DNA from: an uncultured Eubacteriales bacterium
GTDB taxonomy: Bacteria; Bacillota_A; Clostridia; Christensenellales; Aristaeellaceae
Assembly: GCA_944333375.1 (NCBI GenBank)
Contig: CALVKX010000001.1
Location: 1 to 45,355, forward strand
Length of the DNA stretch: 45,355 nt
Reading direction: 5' to 3'
The position numbers were made by a program, and so were the translations under genes. The notes under the pieces are model-generated. The model saw only the letters and a list, made by a program, of their open reading frames with translations, was not told the DNA's origin and searched no databases. Below are positions 16,825 through 25,178 of this stretch, one piece after another; the stretch's first letter is position 1, and each line of letters begins with the position of its first letter.

Positions 16825-16909
16825 TTTTTTGCTGCATTGTCTGCAGCAAAAAAAATGCCATGAATAATGAACTTAATTCATCAATAATGAACGAGAGAGG
16901 AAGACAAGA
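16825..16909 (+). promoter_or_regulatory. Spacer with inverted and direct repeats, likely operator region
   Basis: An 11-bp inverted repeat (TTTTTTGCTGC at 16825-16835, GCAGCAAAAAA at 16843-16853) follows the IclR stop. Then comes the 15-bp palindrome ATGAA-CTTAA-TTCAT (16867-16881), and the direct repeat AATAATGAAC at 16863-16872 and 16883-16892, spaced 20 bp apart. The palindrome size fits IclR-type operators. GAGAGAGGAAG before 16910 is the ribosome binding site of the next gene. Confidence 0.45.
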
Positions 16910-17950
16910 ATGTCGGTATTTAGCGCAGGAGTATGGCCTGTCATGCTCACGCCATTTAAAAAAAATGGAAGCTTAGATTTAGAAGGACTCTCCTCCTTGG
17001 TTTCGTGGTATATAAGTCAAGGATGTGATGGACTGTTTGCGGTTTGCCAATCCAGTGAGATGTTTTGTTTGTCCCTAGATGAACGAGTGCGTCTGGCAAG
17101 TGAAGTAGTGCGACTGAGCGCGGGCAAGCTTCCTGTCCTGGCCTCTGGACATGTGTCTGAGCGCATAAAGGATCAAGCGAAAGAACTCAATGCGATAGCG
17201 GACTGTGGTGTGGATGGACTTGTTCTGGTTACCAACCGACTGGTTTCTTCTCCCCAGGAGGACGATAAAACTATGCTGCAAAACCTGCGGCGACTTCTAT
17301 CGCTCCTTCCCAAGGATATTCCTTTGGGATTTTACGAATGCCCATATCCGTTCAAGCGTTTGCTCCCTGCCGATGTGCTGCAATTTTGCTTGGACAGCGG
17401 ACGTTTTCACTTTATCAAGGATACAAGCTGCAATATCCTTGATATTAGAGAGAAACTGAGGATTCTGCACGGGAGCAGTGTGATGCTTTACAATGCCAAT
17501 ACTGCCACACTCCTGGAAAGCCTTGAAGCGGGGGGACACGGCTATACTGGTGTAATGGCAAATTTTCACCCACGGCTTTACCGCTGGTTGACGCGGCATT
17601 GGAAAGATCATCCACAGGAAGCTCATGAGGTACAGGCTGTACTTACCATGTGTGCGCTGATCGAGCTGAAAAAATACCCTTCCTGTGCCAAACGTTACTT
17701 GCGAACAGCCTGGGGAGTACCTATCGACGATACGACTCGCAAGGACAATGGCACACCGACTTTTTTTCCGGCAGATGATGCGGAATTAATGCAACTAAGG
17801 CTATTGTCGGATAGATGGGAAGCAAGGCTTTCGGAAAATTGTGCTGCTATTTTTGGTTTCCGTATGGAAAGGCTTTCCCTATGTGACAGTCATGCTTTTG
17901 GCTGGTTTGCAGGGTATTCCAGGCGATCTCTACGAGGCTGCTGCTATTGA
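16910..17950 (+). CDS. DapA/N-acetylneuraminate-lyase family aldolase with an aberrant C-terminal tail
   Basis: 346 aa. The TIM-barrel class I aldolase pattern is clear: MLTPFKKNGSLDLEGL near the start, CQSSEM in place of GTTGE, the Tyr of LGFYECPYP and the Schiff-base Lys of FHFIKDTS. Family members split or form 2-keto acids (dihydrodipicolinate, KDG, sialic acid), and a sugar-acid lyase is most likely beside an IclR regulator. Normal homology ends near residue 305. The last about 35 residues are an out-of-frame reading of an ABC permease gene, so the native 3' end was lost or joined to permease DNA by a deletion. The enzyme core looks intact. Confidence 0.85.
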   Translation: MSVFSAGVWPVMLTPFKKNGSLDLEGLSSLVSWYISQGCDGLFAVCQSSEMFCLSLDERVRLASEVVRLSAGKLPVLASGHVSERIKDQAKELNAIADCGVDGLVLVTNRLVSSPQEDDKTMLQNLRRLLSLLPKDIPLGFYECPYPFKRLLPADVLQFCLDSGRFHFIKDTSCNILDIREKLRILHGSSVMLYNANTATLLESLEAGGHGYTGVMANFHPRLYRWLTRHWKDHPQEAHEVQAVLTMCALIELKKYPSCAKRYLRTAWGVPIDDTTRKDNGTPTFFPADDAELMQLRLLSDRWEARLSENCAAIFGFRMERLSLCDSHAFGWFAGYSRRSLRGCCY

Positions 17951-18251
17951 TGGATGTGGCATGTTTAAAAAATGGCGCTATGTCACCCTGCCGTCCCTCA
18001 TGCCGGTGATAAGGGTTACTACTTTGCTTATTTTCATTCAGCAGTGGACACGCTTTGAACTGGTGTGGTCATTGACACAGGGAGGTCCCGGATACCGTAC
18101 CAGCATGCTGCAAACCTATGTGTATACGAAGTCATTCCGCTTTTATCAACTGGGCGAGGGCTCAGCTGTGGCGGTTATCTCCGCGTTACTGGTTATGTTA
18201 GTTATGATTGTCTACCTGCGTCTGATGATGTCCACCGAGGAGGGAAGCTGA
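17841..18251 (+). pseudogene. 5'-truncated sugar ABC transporter permease
   Basis: About 137 codons read as the C-terminal half of a MalF/UgpA-type permease: VSVWKGFPYVTVMLLAGLQ, the EAA loop EAAAIDGCGMFKKWRYVTLP, LTQGGPGYRTSML and a final membrane helix. The first about 150 residues with their membrane helices are missing. The reading frame begins inside the tail of the aldolase gene with no ribosome binding site. The fragment cannot form a working permease. Confidence 0.85.
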
Positions 18252-18252
18252 T

Positions 18253-18336
18253 TTGAACTGTCATTTTAAACAACGGCTTGGCAGGTGGATCTTGTATTTG
18301 TTTACGGTTCTACTCATGGCCTTTACCCTACCATAA
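18253..18336 (+). pseudogene. 3'-truncated start of a second sugar ABC permease
   Basis: TTG at 18253 with GAGGAGGGA just upstream opens a 27-codon frame ending in WILYLFTVLLMAFTLP, the first membrane helix of a MalG/UgpE-type permease, then TAA. The usual second-permease gene order follows the first permease, so this is the stump of that gene. Everything after the first helix is gone. Confidence 0.65.
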
Positions 18337-18409
18337 TCCACCCATTTCGCTAAAACTGCTGAAAGCACCCCATAAGGCTTTTCTTTTGATTCTGCTAAAA
18401 ATAAAAACA

Positions 18410-18460
18410 CGGCCCGCTCTGTCCATGGCATCCATAGACAAGGCGAGCCGGTTTTTGGTT
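18410..18460. terminator. Bidirectional terminator between convergent genes
   Basis: An imperfect stem, CGGCCCGCTCTGTC (18410-18423) with GACAAGGCGAGCCG (18437-18450), is flanked by GTTTTTGG on the + side and by A-rich AAAAATAAAAA on the left, which is T-rich on the - strand. It sits between the permease remnants and the end of the - strand operon, and would serve both. Confidence 0.65.
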
Positions 18461-18504
18461 TGTGAGTCCGGGAGAGAACGTTCCGTCCAAGACGGGGAAT
18501 GGCA

Positions 18505-19320
18505 TTACTGCTTCTTGATTAGATTTTCGACAGCGCCAACCCACGCATGCTCGGGATCATTGGAGCGATAGAATCCCTGGTGATCGCCCGCCATCAGCCA
18601 GAGAAAATAGGTGTTATAGCCCGGAGCGCCAACAGTGGTATGATAGCCGCGAGGGAACTCGACCAGCTCATCATTTTTCACCCTGTATGCCTCGTCAATT
18701 TCCCCGTCGGAGGTATAGAGGCATTGCACGCCGAATCCCTGCTGCGGGTCAAAAAGGAAATAGTAGATCTCCTCCAGAACTCCCTCTGCAGGCATCGCAT
18801 CCACATCATGCTTGTGGGGCGGGAAACCGGCCCAGTTACCCGGGGTGATATACGCTTCGCCCACGGTTAGCTTCCGGGCATTGGTGCTTCCGTCCACAAT
18901 AAAGCTGGTGTCGCGTTCCCATGGCTTTACGCCCAGACGGCTCACCCGCACATCCGCCTGACGGATCGCCTGCGGCTCGCTGTCTTGGTCCACAGGCGTG
19001 GCACAGACGGCAATTTTAACATTCCATGGGCTGTGAATCTCCACTGCGGATCTCCGGGGCGCATAGAAACACTCCGCCTTTGGATTTTCAAAGACGTTGC
19101 GCCTCACGCCCAGCGTCCCAAAATCCTTTCCATTGGCCCGAAAGCTCGCTTTGCCGCCCAGGATCACAAAAGCCACTTCCCGATCCCCGGTTTCAAACGT
19201 CAGGTCCTGACCGTTGGTCAGCTCAATAATGCCAAATTCCAGATTCTTCAGCGAACACTCGCCAATGGTGCACAGTGGGGTATAGCCGTTATGGGGGACA
19301 TAGGTTTTCTTGTAGTTCAT
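18505..19320 (-). CDS. iolB: 5-deoxy-glucuronate isomerase (IolB/KduI family)
   Basis: 271 aa, last gene of the - strand operon. The double cupin fold is recognisable, with the metal site in GFPPHKHDVD (His-x-His), a Glu in LEEIYYFLFDPQQGFGVQ and a His in RGYHTTVGAPGYNTYFLW. These are IolB signatures. IolB isomerises 5-deoxy-glucuronate to 2-deoxy-5-keto-gluconate in inositol breakdown. No other myo-inositol genes are clear here apart from a generic PfkB kinase and class II aldolase, which could stand in for IolC and IolJ. Its ATG overlaps the EtfA stop (ATGA), with AAGGAAGGGTGA upstream. Confidence 0.85.
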   Translation of the reverse strand: MNYKKTYVPHNGYTPLCTIGECSLKNLEFGIIELTNGQDLTFETGDREVAFVILGGKASFRANGKDFGTLGVRRNVFENPKAECFYAPRRSAVEIHSPWNVKIAVCATPVDQDSEPQAIRQADVRVSRLGVKPWERDTSFIVDGSTNARKLTVGEAYITPGNWAGFPPHKHDVDAMPAEGVLEEIYYFLFDPQQGFGVQCLYTSDGEIDEAYRVKNDELVEFPRGYHTTVGAPGYNTYFLWLMAGDHQGFYRSNDPEHAWVGAVENLIKKQ

Positions 19321-20258
19321 GGTTCACCCTTCCTTTCTATGAAATCAGCTATCATCTCGTCGGCGGTTGTTTCCCAGTCGGCGACAATGCCATAGTCCGC
19401 ACAGGAGAAAATGGGGGCGTTTCGATCCCGGTTAACAGCCACAACAACCTGCGAGGCATTCATGCCCACCGTGTGCTGAATGCATCCGCTGATACCAAAG
19501 GCAATATACAGCCTCGGTCGCACCACCACGCCCGTCTGTCCCACCTGATGCTCGTATCCGATCCACCCGGCGTCCACAGCGCTACGCGAGGCTCCCAGCG
19601 ACGCTCCCATCAGCTTTGCCAGATGCGCCAGCTTTGCAAATCCAGCTTCTCCGCCGATACCTTTTCCTCCTGCCACAATGATCTGCGCATTTTGTAAGGG
19701 CACAGCGTCCTTGATGGGAAGAAAACCGATCCGTCGCATCTTCAACCGGGGCGTGGAAACAGTCAAACGCCGCACCGGCAGCCTGGCCGCATCCTGCGGC
19801 GCGGGAGGATGCCCAAACACCCCGGGCCGCACGCTTGCCATCTGGGGACGGTGACTCCTGCAAAGGATCTCAGCCGTCAGATTTCCTCCGAAGGCCGGCC
19901 GGATCTGCCTGAGAAGCCCGGAAGGCGTCAGTCCAAGATCCGTACAGTCGGCTGTAAGGCCGGTGTCCAGCTTGGCCGCCGCCCATGCCGAAAGGAAACG
20001 CCCCCGCACGGTCGCCGGGAAAAGCACGGCATCTGGCTTGAGTTGCACCAGCGCGTCGGCAATTCGCTGCGCCTGAACGTAGTCGTCCTCACAAAACGGA
20101 ATTTCCACAGCTTCATTCGCGCCACAAGCGGAGCTGGGAAATCCTGCGCCCGCCTCGCACAGCGCCAGAATATCCGCGTCCGGCGCGATGGTCCGCGCCC
20201 GAAAGGCGAGCGCGGCGGAGGCATCGCTGGCGGCCTCAAAGACAACGACAAATCTCAT
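19317..20258 (-). CDS. etfA: Electron transfer flavoprotein alpha subunit (no ferredoxin domain)
   Basis: 313 aa from ATG 20258, which overlaps the EtfB stop by 4 nt. EtfA motifs are present: TGLTADCTDLGL, RPAFGGNLTAEI, and the FAD-binding block with ISGCIQHTVGMNASQ and VNRDRNAPIF. It pairs with the EtfB just upstream to carry electrons from a flavin dehydrogenase. This is the second EtfA in the operon and differs from the one at 25175 in lacking the N-terminal ferredoxin domain. It may serve a different dehydrogenase, possibly the oxidase at 29522. Confidence 0.92.
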   Translation of the reverse strand: MRFVVVFEAASDASAALAFRARTIAPDADILALCEAGAGFPSSACGANEAVEIPFCEDDYVQAQRIADALVQLKPDAVLFPATVRGRFLSAWAAAKLDTGLTADCTDLGLTPSGLLRQIRPAFGGNLTAEILCRSHRPQMASVRPGVFGHPPAPQDAARLPVRRLTVSTPRLKMRRIGFLPIKDAVPLQNAQIIVAGGKGIGGEAGFAKLAHLAKLMGASLGASRSAVDAGWIGYEHQVGQTGVVVRPRLYIAFGISGCIQHTVGMNASQVVVAVNRDRNAPIFSCADYGIVADWETTADEMIADFIERKGEP

Positions 20259-21016
20259 TCCAGTACCCCCTCTCGCCGCAGAGAGGAGATCACCTCGCTC
20301 ACCGGGAGTTTCCGGCAGGGACGCGCGCCCCCGTTCCTTGCGCTGATGCCAACCACGCGCGTGGGCGAGTCTTTCAGCCCACACCTGCTCACGCCAAGCG
20401 TTTTTGCCGTCATCTGAGCCACCGACTCGCCACGTGCCCTGCGCAACCCCATGATGGACGGCAAGCGGAGCGGATAGCTCCATTCGCAAAGCGTCACCAC
20501 CGCCGGCAACTGTACGTTCCACAGGACCTTGCCCTGTTCGGTCAGCTGCGTCACATCCAGCCTCCCTTCGCTCAGGGCTGCACCCACGACGTTTGTTACG
20601 CAGGGGACGTCCAGCATTGACGCCAGCATGGGCCCCACCTGTCCGGTCTCTCCGTCTAAGGCGCGGCGACCGCAGAGGATGAGATCAAATCCTCCCAGTG
20701 CGCGCACGGCCGTACACAGACACGCCGCCGTTATCAGCGTATCGGCACCTGCAAACGCGCGGTCTGTCATCAGCACCGCGTGATGCGCTCCGCGAGCAAG
20801 CGCCTCGCGCAGCATGCTTTGCGCCCGTTCGGCCCCCATGCTCAGCACCGTCACCTCACCGCCATGCTTGTCCTGCAGCTGCAGCGCAAGCTCGAGCGCG
20901 CTCTCATCCGCCGGATTCATCACCTGCGCCACGAAGTCCCTCTCCAGCGTATAGTCCGCACCCAGCTTTACCTCGGTCGTGTCGGGCACTTGTTTCATGC
21001 AAACCAACATCCGCAT
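20255..21016 (-). CDS. etfB: Electron transfer flavoprotein beta subunit
   Basis: 253 aa. ATG 21016 (MRMLVCMKQVPDT) is chosen because AAGGA lies about 10 nt upstream. Conserved EtfB features: MKQVPDTTEVKL, MNPADESALELAL, DLILCGRRALDGETGQVGP and the core around LPSIMGLRRAR. It forms a heterodimer with the EtfA overlapping its end. It follows the FGGY kinase by 13 nt. Confidence 0.92.
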   Translation of the reverse strand: MRMLVCMKQVPDTTEVKLGADYTLERDFVAQVMNPADESALELALQLQDKHGGEVTVLSMGAERAQSMLREALARGAHHAVLMTDRAFAGADTLITAACLCTAVRALGGFDLILCGRRALDGETGQVGPMLASMLDVPCVTNVVGAALSEGRLDVTQLTEQGKVLWNVQLPAVVTLCEWSYPLRLPSIMGLRRARGESVAQMTAKTLGVSRCGLKDSPTRVVGISARNGGARPCRKLPVSEVISSLRREGVLE

Positions 21017-21029
21017 TTGCAATACATCC

Positions 21030-22496
21030 TTACAACCTGTGATAAATCGGAGCCAGCGCGCGCTGAATCTCCTGATAGACGCGGAATCCCTCGGCATAAC
21101 ATGCCACGCCCTCGGGCACAGGCATCGTGTCCTCGACCGTCCGCACGCACCGGCTTACCGCATCCTCATGGCTGCTGAACACGCCCGTCGCCACACCCGC
21201 CAGCATAGCGCTGCCCAGCGAGCTGTCCACATTCTCCACCACCCTGAGGGGGATGTTGAGCATATTCGCCAGGATCTGCCGCCATAGTGAATTCTTTGCG
21301 CCTCCGCCAATTGCGATAGCCTCAGCGGGAGCGATTCCAAGCTCCGCCAGCGTCTCAAAGCAGTCCTTCATCGAATAGGCCACGCCCTCCAGCACGGCCC
21401 GGTTAAAATGTGCCCGTGTATGAAATCCCGCTGCGCCTACAAAGCTGGCCCGGAGCTTGTCGTCGAGATACGGGGTGATCTCACCCTGCAGGTAGGGATG
21501 GAAAAACAAACCCTCGCAGCCACGTTCGACCTCAGCGGCGGCCCGGCTCATCTCCTCAAACGAACCGCCAAACGTATCTCTGTACCAGCGGTTGGAAGCG
21601 GCACAGCTCTTGGTGGCCGTCCCCGGATACCACAGCCCGCTCACAACATGGCGGTAGGTCACCAGCCTGGGATCAACCACCGCATGATCGGTGATGGGAC
21701 AGATCCGACCGGCCGTGGCCAGCTTGACCGTGGCCTGGCCCGGCCGGATGGCTCCAGCCGCATAGACCTCCATGGCAGTATCGGTTGCCCCAACAATGAC
21801 GGCAGTGGAGGGCGCCAGCCCGGTATCTTCGCACGCCCGCCCGGTCAGCGGGGAGAGGCGTGTCATCGGGTCTGCAATCGGGGGCAGAACCGCTGTGCTG
21901 ATGCCAGCCAGTCCGCACAGCCGTTCAGACCAGCGGTTCACCCTAGCGTCCAGCAAAAGAAAGCCCATGGCCTCAATGCTGTCGGTCACAAAATCGCCGG
22001 TAAGACGATAGCGCACATAATCCTTTACCGCCAGGAGCCTGCGGGTGCGGCGAAGCGTTTCCGGCTCGTTTTCCCGCAGCCAGATCAGCTGCGGAAGGGT
22101 CCAGAGGCTGGAAACGCTGTTATAACATTCCTGGATGATTTCCTCGCCCATTTCTTCCCGCAACCGCTCCGTCTGACGAGCTGCCCGCGCATCGGTCCAA
22201 TAGATGGCCCGGCGCACCGGCTGATCGTCCGCGCCAAGAAGCACGGCGGTATGGGTCGCGGCGTCCAGCGCCAGGGCGGCAATCTCCTGTGGCGCAACAT
22301 GGGAGACCCGCAGTATCTCACGCACATTTTTGCATAGCGCGTCATAGCTGTCCCGCGGGTCCTGTTCGGCCCATCCGTTATGGGGATAGTAGGTGGGATA
22401 TTCATGGCTGGCCGTAGCATAGACGCGGCCATCCTCGCCCAGCAGCGTCGCCTTGGACGAGCTGCCGCCAAAATCTACGCCAAGCAGATACTTCAC
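21030..22496 (-). CDS. FGGY-family carbohydrate kinase (xylulokinase-like)
   Basis: 488 aa with a GTG start at 22496. The GTG overlaps the upstream stop (GTGA), and GGGAGGGAGAGG gives a strong ribosome binding site. The ATPase fold shows GVDFGGSSSKATLL at the N-terminus, the substrate-side YWTDARAARQT and TDSIEAMGFLLLD, the ATP-side GATDTAMEVYAAG, and EAIAIGGGAKNSLWRQILAN. Its length is normal for the family. FGGY kinases phosphorylate ketoses and polyols; exact specificity cannot be read here. In this operon it would act on the isomerase product or a downstream polyol or acid. Confidence 0.9.
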   Translation of the reverse strand: MKYLLGVDFGGSSSKATLLGEDGRVYATASHEYPTYYPHNGWAEQDPRDSYDALCKNVREILRVSHVAPQEIAALALDAATHTAVLLGADDQPVRRAIYWTDARAARQTERLREEMGEEIIQECYNSVSSLWTLPQLIWLRENEPETLRRTRRLLAVKDYVRYRLTGDFVTDSIEAMGFLLLDARVNRWSERLCGLAGISTAVLPPIADPMTRLSPLTGRACEDTGLAPSTAVIVGATDTAMEVYAAGAIRPGQATVKLATAGRICPITDHAVVDPRLVTYRHVVSGLWYPGTATKSCAASNRWYRDTFGGSFEEMSRAAAEVERGCEGLFFHPYLQGEITPYLDDKLRASFVGAAGFHTRAHFNRAVLEGVAYSMKDCFETLAELGIAPAEAIAIGGGAKNSLWRQILANMLNIPLRVVENVDSSLGSAMLAGVATGVFSSHEDAVSRCVRTVEDTMPVPEGVACYAEGFRVYQEIQRALAPIYHRL

Positions 22497-23776
22497 GCCT
22501 CTCCCTCCCTCACAATGACGCCAACGCCATCGGGAATGACCGTGACGGAAGCGTCCGCGCCCAGCCGCTCTTTTGCCATGCACAGGGCCGCATCCACGTT
22601 GGGCGCCCAGCGCATGTGCATGGTTTCGATCAGCTCCCGGTTTTCTTCACCTGTGATGAAAATACATTCCGCCTTGTGCATCACCCGTGCCAGGATCTGC
22701 GCCTCCCACTGATCCATGCGTGTTTGCGCAGCAGGTATGCTTTCAATGTCGCGCGTCACCTGCTCTGCGCTGGAACGCTCGGCGAACCAGCGGTAAAACG
22801 CCTCTCCTCCGTGCCCGTCGCCCAGCGCCGCGCACAGAACAATCACCCCGCCGGGACGCACACAGGCTTCCGCTGCTGTCATGCCCTTGACGCACTGGTA
22901 GACGTTCTGATCCAGCGGATAACCGCCGTTGGAGGTAATCACCACGTCCGCCTCCACCGCCGCAACGCTCGTGATGCGCGCGCTCATCTCGCAACCAGCG
23001 CTGTGCGCCTGTTGCGCATCGCCGGCAAAGGCGGCAAGGATGCGCTTGTCGGCGTCAAGAAGCACATTGAGGACAAAGGCCAGATTCGCCTGGCGTGCGG
23101 CAAAGAGCATGTCGCGGTGGATGGGATTGTCCTCAAGAATACCCTGCCGCGCAAATGGGCTTTTGATAAAGGCGGCGTTGTGATTGTACAGCACCGTTTT
23201 GCGTGAGGCCACGCCCGGCAGGATGCTCTTGCGGCCACCCGAGAAGCCGGCGAAAAAATGCGGCTCGATAAAGCCTTCGGAAATCACCAGGTCAGCCTCA
23301 CGAACCAGCCGGTTCAGCCACAGCTCCCCGCCCGAGGGCAGCGTGCCCATAAAGACCATGTCTTCATCCGCTTCCGCGCGATGTACTACGATTTCCTCCC
23401 GGTCTACAATGCCGTCGCCAAACCGGGCGCGAAGCTCCTGCTGCGTGGTGGGGCGGTGCATACCCGTGGCGATGAGGATGGTCAGGCGCACGTCAGGGTT
23501 GTTTCTGCGCACCTCCTCCAGCAACAACGGCATGGTGATACGGCTTGGAACAGGCCGGGTATGATCGCTGGTGATGATAAGGACATGCCGCTTTTCGCGC
23601 GCCAGATCGCACAGCCGCTGTGAGCCGATGGGATGCTCCAGCGCTTTTTGTACGCGCTCCTGCTGCGTGTCCGCATCCGGCGTAGGATGCGCGGCAACCA
23701 GCACGCCCCTAAGGTATTGCTGGGGAATGGTGAAGCGTATGGTTTCGTTTCCGTATGGAAGCTCAAACACTGCCAT
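22493..23776 (-). CDS. larA: LarA-family nickel-pincer racemase, probably lactate racemase
   Basis: 427 aa from ATG 23776 (AGGAAAGG upstream, 5 nt after the previous stop). The residues known for Lactiplantibacillus LarA appear at an offset of one: D71 and R74 (SDHTRPVPS), H107 (GMHR), H173 (EPHFF), K183 (SGGRKSILPG), H199 (YNHN), Q294 and K297 (YQCVKG) and W357 (DQWEAQ). The lysine that bears the nickel-pincer nucleotide and both catalytic histidines are therefore present. LarA converts D- and L-lactate; other family members act on other 2-hydroxyacids. It sits next to a D-2-hydroxyacid dehydrogenase. The cofactor genes larB, larC and larE are not in the window. The numbering is from memory of the literature. 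Confidence 0.88.
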   Translation of the reverse strand: MAVFELPYGNETIRFTIPQQYLRGVLVAAHPTPDADTQQERVQKALEHPIGSQRLCDLAREKRHVLIITSDHTRPVPSRITMPLLLEEVRRNNPDVRLTILIATGMHRPTTQQELRARFGDGIVDREEIVVHRAEADEDMVFMGTLPSGGELWLNRLVREADLVISEGFIEPHFFAGFSGGRKSILPGVASRKTVLYNHNAAFIKSPFARQGILEDNPIHRDMLFAARQANLAFVLNVLLDADKRILAAFAGDAQQAHSAGCEMSARITSVAAVEADVVITSNGGYPLDQNVYQCVKGMTAAEACVRPGGVIVLCAALGDGHGGEAFYRWFAERSSAEQVTRDIESIPAAQTRMDQWEAQILARVMHKAECIFITGEENRELIETMHMRWAPNVDAALCMAKERLGADASVTVIPDGVGVIVREGEA

Positions 23777-23780
23777 AAAC

Positions 23781-25178
23781 TCAAACGACCTTTCCTGGAT
23801 TGAGAATTCCGGCAGGATCAAAGGCAGCTTTAATGCGCCGCATCAGCTCGATCTGCAACCCGCCCACGCTCTGGCTGAGAAAGGCACGCTTTGCGTGGCC
23901 CACGCCGTGTTCGCCCGACACCTCTCCATCCAGCGCCCTGGCCTCCTCATACAACCGCTCCATGACACGTTCGACCGTTTCATTCCACGCCTGTTCCTTC
24001 ATCTCATCCTGACAGACATACAGGTGAAGGTTGCCGTCACCCGCATGCCCGAACGAACAGATCCGCACCCCCAGCTCCTGACCGATTTCCACGCTGCGCT
24101 TGACAAACGCCGCGATGCGATCCCTGGGCACGACCACATCACATTCGTCCATCGCCGGCGTGCTTCCCTTGATTGCCTCCAAAAACGCGCCGCGCGCATT
24201 CCAGATGCTTTCCTTTCGCTCATCCGTGTCCGCCAAAAGCACGTCTCTGGCCCCAAGGCCCAGCGCGGTATCGGTCAGCCGCTCGATCATGGGCTGAAGC
24301 GCTTCGTTACCCGCCCCGTCCAGCCGGACCAGCAGGTAGGCGTCCGCGCTGGTATCCGGGAACTGTTTGCCCAGATAGGTTTCAGCGCAGGCGATGACTT
24401 CCCTCTCCATGAACTCTACCGCTGTCGGTTCACAGCCGCAGGCCAGCACCTCCGGCACCGCCTCGATGCATGCCTCCAGGTTGTCAAAGGGGATTAGCAG
24501 ACTCACGTTTGCCTTGGGCTCCGGCACGAGTTTCACCGTCAGCTTTGTGAGAATACCCAACGTTCCCTCGCTTCCCACCATCAGGTCAATCAGGCTATAT
24601 CCGCTGGAGGTCTTGACGTTTTTTCCGCCCAGCGTGAGGATGTCGCCATTGGCAAGCACCACTTCCATGCCCAGCACATAGTCCCGCGTCACGCCGTAAC
24701 GCACCGCGCGCATGCCGCCGGCGTTGGTCATGGCGTTTCCGCCCATGGTGGCGGTCTTTTCTCCGGGATCCGGGGGATAAAACAGACCGGTTCCTTCCAG
24801 CGCCTTGGGAAACTCCATCAGCAACACGCCCGGCTCCACGGTAGCCGTCATGTTGCGTGTGTCCACCTCTAGCACCTGCTTCATCCTTTCGGTGGACAGC
24901 ACAATGCCACCCTCCTTCGCCACGCACCCGCCGCACAGCCCCGTACCTGCACCACGGGGGGTCACCGGGATGTTTCGCCGGTTGCAGTAGCCAAGCACGG
25001 CGCTGATTTCCTCCGTGCTTTGCGCCTGAAGCACCGCCTCGGGCAGATAGTGGCCATATATGGTCATCTCGTCGTGGTCGTAATCGGTGGATATGGCTTG
25101 CGCGCTGTACACGCGGCCCGGCATCACGCTTTCAAAAAACGCCAGATCCGCTTCGTTGATCTTTTCAAACGGTTTCAT
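23781..25178 (-). CDS. FAD-linked D-lactate/glycolate dehydrogenase (GlcD/LctD type)
   Basis: 465 aa; ATG 25178 overlaps the EtfA stop and has GAAGGAGGG upstream. The PCMH FAD domain holds PRGAGTGLCGGC, GGNAMTNAGGMRAVRYG and VGSEGTLGILTK. The C-terminal oxidase domain holds SFGHAGDGNLH and SGEHGVGHAKRAF, with the GILNPGK ending. This family oxidises D-2-hydroxyacids. Directly preceded by EtfB and ferredoxin-EtfA, it matches the LctBCD arrangement of Acetobacterium, where Etf couples lactate oxidation to NAD with ferredoxin as co-donor. Confidence 0.92.
   Translation of the reverse strand: MKPFEKINEADLAFFESVMPGRVYSAQAISTDYDHDEMTIYGHYLPEAVLQAQSTEEISAVLGYCNRRNIPVTPRGAGTGLCGGCVAKEGGIVLSTERMKQVLEVDTRNMTATVEPGVLLMEFPKALEGTGLFYPPDPGEKTATMGGNAMTNAGGMRAVRYGVTRDYVLGMEVVLANGDILTLGGKNVKTSSGYSLIDLMVGSEGTLGILTKLTVKLVPEPKANVSLLIPFDNLEACIEAVPEVLACGCEPTAVEFMEREVIACAETYLGKQFPDTSADAYLLVRLDGAGNEALQPMIERLTDTALGLGARDVLLADTDERKESIWNARGAFLEAIKGSTPAMDECDVVVPRDRIAAFVKRSVEIGQELGVRICSFGHAGDGNLHLYVCQDEMKEQAWNETVERVMERLYEEARALDGEVSGEHGVGHAKRAFLSQSVGGLQIELMRRIKAAFDPAGILNPGKVV

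Noticed and set aside
16825..16853. TTTTTTGCTGC hairpin read as a terminator after the IclR gene
   Set aside because: The T run is on the 5' arm and A's follow the 3' arm, so neither direction gives a stem followed by U's.
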